Shown one piece after another: positions 22,888 through 25,851 of a stretch of DNA of 25,851 nucleotides; position 1 is the stretch's first letter, and each line of letters starts with the position of its first letter. The notes beneath the pieces were generated by a model. That model did no database searches. It saw only the letters and a list, made by a program, of their open reading frames with translations, and was not told where the DNA came from. The translations under genes and the position numbers were made by a program. This stretch comes from Facklamia sp964471435 (GTDB lineage Bacteria; Bacillota; Bacilli; Lactobacillales; Aerococcaceae), in the NCBI GenBank assembly GCA_964471435.1, contig CAYYGA010000021.1, forward strand, positions 1-25,851, written 5' to 3'.

Positions 22888-22928
22888 TTTTATCCCTCCT
22901 TCGAAAGAATGCACAGAATTTTATTAAC

Positions 22929-22945
22929 ATTGACTTTCTTTGACC
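22929..22945 (-). promoter_or_regulatory. CtsR operator
   Basis: The minus strand reads GGTCAAA-GAA-AGTCAAT, a close match to the CtsR direct heptad repeat (GGTCAAA, three-base spacer). It starts right after the -10, so bound CtsR would block the transcription start. Confidence 0.85.
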
Positions 22946-22974
22946 ATTATACAATATATTCTACTTTTTGCAAA
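22946..22974 (-). promoter_or_regulatory. Promoter of ctsR-clpC
   Basis: TTTGCA (22969-22974) and a perfect TATAAT (22946-22951) are 17 bases apart on the minus strand. The CtsR operator abuts the -10. Confidence 0.85.
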
Positions 22975-23244
22975 CCCCTTTGCTCAATTATTTTCTTCTT
23001 GCTAATCATCATATTTTTCTGCTAAGTTAAGAACTATTGGTATTTATTGAAATATTAGTATGATTTTTTAATTGATCGTCTAATCTTATAGATGGACAAT
23101 CTTTTAGGTCTAGTGTACACTAATAATTACCCTATTGAACACAAGATATGGGGGTTGGCACTTATATTATTTACTATATATTGTGTTTCTATCGAATATT
23201 CACAAATACATAAATTTTAGAAATAGAAAGGCTGGTTACTAGCA
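22975..23244 (+). promoter_or_regulatory. Upstream regulatory region of nrdJ with paired NrdR boxes
   Basis: The region holds no gene. Two NrdR-box-like sites lie at 23139-23154 (ACACAAGATAT left half, weak right half) and 23171-23186 (TTACTATATATTGTGT, two bases off the ACACWATATWTWGTGT consensus). Their centres are 32 bases apart, three helical turns, as in known NrdR-regulated promoters. A promoter candidate, TTGGCA (23155-23160) and TATATT (23177-23182) with a 16-base spacer, is overlapped by both. A perfect palindrome, TAGTGTACACTA, lies at 23111-23122. I see no cobalamin riboswitch. Confidence 0.7.
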
Positions 23245-25851
23245 ATGGAAATCAAATCAACTCCTTCACAAGTAATCGCTTGGAATAAAGATAGTTTGAA
23301 TGAAGCAATCAAATCATTTCCACAAGTTACACCTATAACGGAAGAGATGAAAATCACTCATTCAGGCGTCTCACGGATGGTAATGTTAGACCGCTATTCC
23401 TTTAAAGATACAGCTAAAACTACTCTTGATATCGGCGATTTAGTTGTTTTAACCGTTAAACCTGATCCGTCCTACCCGGCAAGAGGAATCGGAATTATTC
23501 AAGAAATAAATTGGGATGAACAGCAGGCCCTTATTTATTTAGAAGAAGAATACCGCGGAGCTTTAGAAAAGCAAACCGAAAGAGAAAGTGGATTTATTGT
23601 CCGTTCTCTCGATACCTTAGATAAACCCTTAGAAATCTATTATGAACAAATTGCCCATCGTAATGCGCAGGGCTTATCAGCCATTGAAGCTAGTCCTGAA
23701 AAAGCTGCAGAATCCTTTGATGCTTTTTATCAGCAACTTTCCAGCTTAAATTTTGTTCCTGCAGGCCGAGTGCTTTATGGAGCAGGCTCACAAACAGATG
23801 TAACTTACTTTAACTGTTATGTAATGCCTTTTATCCCGGATTCACGCGAAGGAATTGCAGAACATCGTAAAGAAGTGATGGAAATCATGTCCCGTGGCGG
23901 CGGCGTCGGAACTAACGGCTCTACCTTACGTCCACGCAATGCTTTAGCCCGTGGAGTAAACGGCAAATCTTCCGGTTCTGTTTCCTGGTTAAATGATATT
24001 GCCCAATTAACCCATTTAGTGGAACAAGGCGGCTCTCGACGAGGGGCACAGATGATTATGCTGGCAGACTGGCATCCAGATATTATTGAATTTATTATTT
24101 CAAAAATGCAAAATCCACGTATTTTACGTTATTTAATCGAGCAAACTAAAGATGAACAAATTAAACAGCTGGCTGAAGAAAAATTAAAGTTTGTTCCACT
24201 TTCTGCTAACGAACAATTAATGCATGAACAAATTGCCGATTACCAAGGACGTTCTGATTACGGTGGTTTCAACCCGGACATTATTGATAACTCCAAAGCC
24301 GTTTTAAGAGACGGCGGTAGTTATGAAGTACATCATGAAGACTTCTTAACCGGTGCAAATATCTCTGTTACCATTACTTCTGATTTTATGGAAGCTGTTG
24401 AACAAGATGCTGATTGGGATTTACGCTTCCCGGATGTAGAAAACTACTCTGCCGAGGAAATGTCCGCTTATAATACCCAATGGCCGGATATTGGTGATGT
24501 ACGTGAATGGGAAGAATTAGGTTATGGAGTTAAAACATACCGTTCAATCCCTGCACGCGAATTATGGCAGCTGATCAATATTTGTGCGACTTACTCTGCT
24601 GAACCGGGCATTTTCTTTATTGATAATGCTAACGCGGATACTAACGCCAAAGCCTATGGTCAAAAAGTTGTCGCAACCAATCCATGCGGTGAGCAGCCTC
24701 TGGCTCCTTACTCTGTATGTAATTTAGCTGCTATCAACCTTGCTAACATGACCAATAAAGAAAAACAAGAAGTTGATTTCGAAAAATTGAAAGAAACTGT
24801 TCGTATAGGCGTAAGAATGCAGGATAATGTTATCGATGCGACTCCTTATTTCTTAGAAGCCAACCGTATACAAGCTCTGGGTGAAAGACGTATCGGTTTA
24901 GGTGTGATGGGACTTGCCGATTTATTAATTTATACCGGCCACCGCTACGGTTCAGCCGAAGGTAATAAACTAATTGACCAAGTTTTTGAAACGATTGCAG
25001 TTACTGCTTATGAAACCTCCATCGAATTAGCAAAAGAAAAAGGCAGCTTCCCTTATCTTATGGGAGAAAATGAGGCTGATACTCATACACTGCGTCAACG
25101 CTTCACTCAGACTGGTTATATGCAGAAAATGCCGGAACATATTCGTCAAGGTATTCTGGAACATGGTATTCGCAATTCCCATCTACTAACCGTAGCTCCA
25201 ACCGGTTCTACTGGAACAATGGTAGGAGTTGCGACTGGATTGGAACCTTACTTTGCTTTTAAATATTTCCGTTCAGGTCGCTTAGGTAAATTCATTGAGG
25301 TAAACGCAGCCATTGTTCAAGAATATTTAGACAGTCATCCAGAAGCTGATTCGGATAATCTTCCGGAAATCTTTGTTTCCGCCATGGAATTGGAGCCGGA
25401 AGAGCATGTGGATGTTCAAACAACTATTCAACGCTGGGTTGACTCTTCTATTTCCAAAACAGTGAATGCACCCAAAGGTTACACTGTCCAACAAGTAGAA
25501 AAAATTTATGAACGCTTATATTCAGGCGGCGCTAAAGGCGGCACGGTCTATGTTGATGGCTCACGTGATTCTCAAGTCTTAACTCTTAAAGCAGAAGAAA
25601 ATGAACAAGATCAATCGATTGCTTTATTTGAGATAGAAGATCAAGAAATACGGGTAGTGGATGAAGTGGATGAGTTACGTCAATTAGTTCAAAAAGCAGA
25701 AAATGAACACTATCTTCAAAGAGGTCATACAGATGACGTAACCTTCGGCTCTGATGTAGGCGATACCTGTCCTATTTGTCGCCAAGGTCTAGTCGAAGAT
25801 ATTGGCGGCTGTAATACATGTATTAACTGCTCAGCTCAACTGCGTTGCGGT
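23245..25851 (+). CDS. nrdJ: Class II (adenosylcobalamin-dependent) ribonucleotide reductase NrdJ, end cut by window edge
   Basis: This enzyme reduces ribonucleotides to deoxyribonucleotides using an adenosylcobalamin-derived radical and needs no oxygen. 869 codons are visible and the frame is still open. The catalytic residues of the RNR barrel are present: redox cysteines C191 (FNCYVMP) and C492 (YSVCNLAAINL), and thiyl-radical C481 with E483 in NPCGEQPL. GGSRRGAQM, APTGSTGTM and GLEPYFAF are also typical. The tail carries CPIC (842-845), then C856, C859, C862 and C868, a zinc-ribbon-like ending usual for the family, so little is missing. The ATG at 23245 is forced by an in-frame stop at 23224; its AAAGG site is about 13 bases away, longer than usual. 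The paired NrdR boxes imply NrdR control. Confidence 0.95.
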   Translation, partial: MEIKSTPSQVIAWNKDSLNEAIKSFPQVTPITEEMKITHSGVSRMVMLDRYSFKDTAKTTLDIGDLVVLTVKPDPSYPARGIGIIQEINWDEQQALIYLEEEYRGALEKQTERESGFIVRSLDTLDKPLEIYYEQIAHRNAQGLSAIEASPEKAAESFDAFYQQLSSLNFVPAGRVLYGAGSQTDVTYFNCYVMPFIPDSREGIAEHRKEVMEIMSRGGGVGTNGSTLRPRNALARGVNGKSSGSVSWLNDIAQLTHLVEQGGSRRGAQMIMLADWHPDIIEFIISKMQNPRILRYLIEQTKDEQIKQLAEEKLKFVPLSANEQLMHEQIADYQGRSDYGGFNPDIIDNSKAVLRDGGSYEVHHEDFLTGANISVTITSDFMEAVEQDADWDLRFPDVENYSAEEMSAYNTQWPDIGDVREWEELGYGVKTYRSIPARELWQLINICATYSAEPGIFFIDNANADTNAKAYGQKVVATNPCGEQPLAPYSVCNLAAINLANMTNKEKQEVDFEKLKETVRIGVRMQDNVIDATPYFLEANRIQALGERRIGLGVMGLADLLIYTGHRYGSAEGNKLIDQVFETIAVTAYETSIELAKEKGSFPYLMGENEADTHTLRQRFTQTGYMQKMPEHIRQGILEHGIRNSHLLTVAPTGSTGTMVGVATGLEPYFAFKYFRSGRLGKFIEVNAAIVQEYLDSHPEADSDNLPEIFVSAMELEPEEHVDVQTTIQRWVDSSISKTVNAPKGYTVQQVEKIYERLYSGGAKGGTVYVDGSRDSQVLTLKAEENEQDQSIALFEIEDQEIRVVDEVDELRQLVQKAENEHYLQRGHTDDVTFGSDVGDTCPICRQGLVEDIGGCNTCINCSAQLRCG

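Noticed and set aside
22975..23244. A cobalamin riboswitch upstream of the B12-dependent reductase
   Set aside because: I could not find the B12 box or the surrounding core, and the gene uses, rather than makes or imports, cobalamin.
1..25851. Mobile elements, CRISPR arrays, tRNA genes or prophage
   Set aside because: No terminal inverted repeats, transposase or integrase motifs, regularly spaced repeats or cloverleaf sequences were recognisable, and gene order is a conserved housekeeping one.

Overview
The window looks like chromosomal DNA of a low-GC Gram-positive bacterium of the order Lactobacillales. The evidence is AT-rich codon use with strong AGGAGG ribosome binding sites, a methionine T-box ahead of metNIQ, ctsR directly next to clpC without mcsA/mcsB, a short 4.5S-type SRP RNA, and the conserved Firmicutes dnaX-recR-tmk-darA-holB-yabA cluster. 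I cannot fix the genus from sequence alone. I see no mobile element, tRNA, rRNA, CRISPR array or prophage.

Layout. 1-3101 (minus): a methionine/methionine-sulfoxide type ABC importer, metN-metI-metQ, read from one promoter through a T-box leader; metQ runs off the left edge. 3186-6099 (plus): a PatA-like aminotransferase with its own terminator, a DAO-family FAD oxidoreductase, and mscL. A bidirectional terminator at 6137-6183 separates these from a run of twelve minus-strand genes that begins with dnaX at 15622 and ends with tag at 6230. Its order is dnaX, ybaB, recR, tmk, darA, holB, yabA, trmN6-like, GIY-YIG, rsmI, a DUF218 membrane protein and tag. It combines the clamp-loader subunits (DnaX, HolB), a replication-initiation brake (YabA), recombinational repair (RecR), dTMP synthesis (Tmk), c-di-AMP sensing (DarA), rRNA and possibly tRNA methylation, and base-excision repair.

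15942-18314 (plus): three separately transcribed genes, a UPF0173 metallo-hydrolase, a DUF2382 stress-type protein and a SAP-domain protein of unknown function. 18388-19674 (minus): the SRP RNA, tadA and a small membrane-anchored stress-type protein. An intergenic block at 18570-18607 carries a tight group of DnaA-box sequences arranged as a perfect hairpin followed by a T-run. 19801-22974 (minus): the ctsR-clpC operon with a CtsR operator overlapping its promoter. 23139-25851 (plus): a class II (adenosylcobalamin-dependent) ribonucleotide reductase behind a pair of NrdR-box-like sites; it runs off the right edge.

Most of the window is housekeeping. I did not find a convincing new multi-gene system. 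The points most worth a second look are the DnaA-box hairpin, the A9 slippage-prone run and unusually long tail in dnaX, the MetQ signal peptide without a lipobox cysteine, the apparent loss of ricT between holB and yabA, and several palindromes placed within or next to promoters. Seven genes appear to use GTG or TTG starts, and for four genes (rsmI, UPF0173, the 19269 gene and ctsR) plus yabA I place the start downstream of the longest open frame because the ribosome binding site sits inside it.
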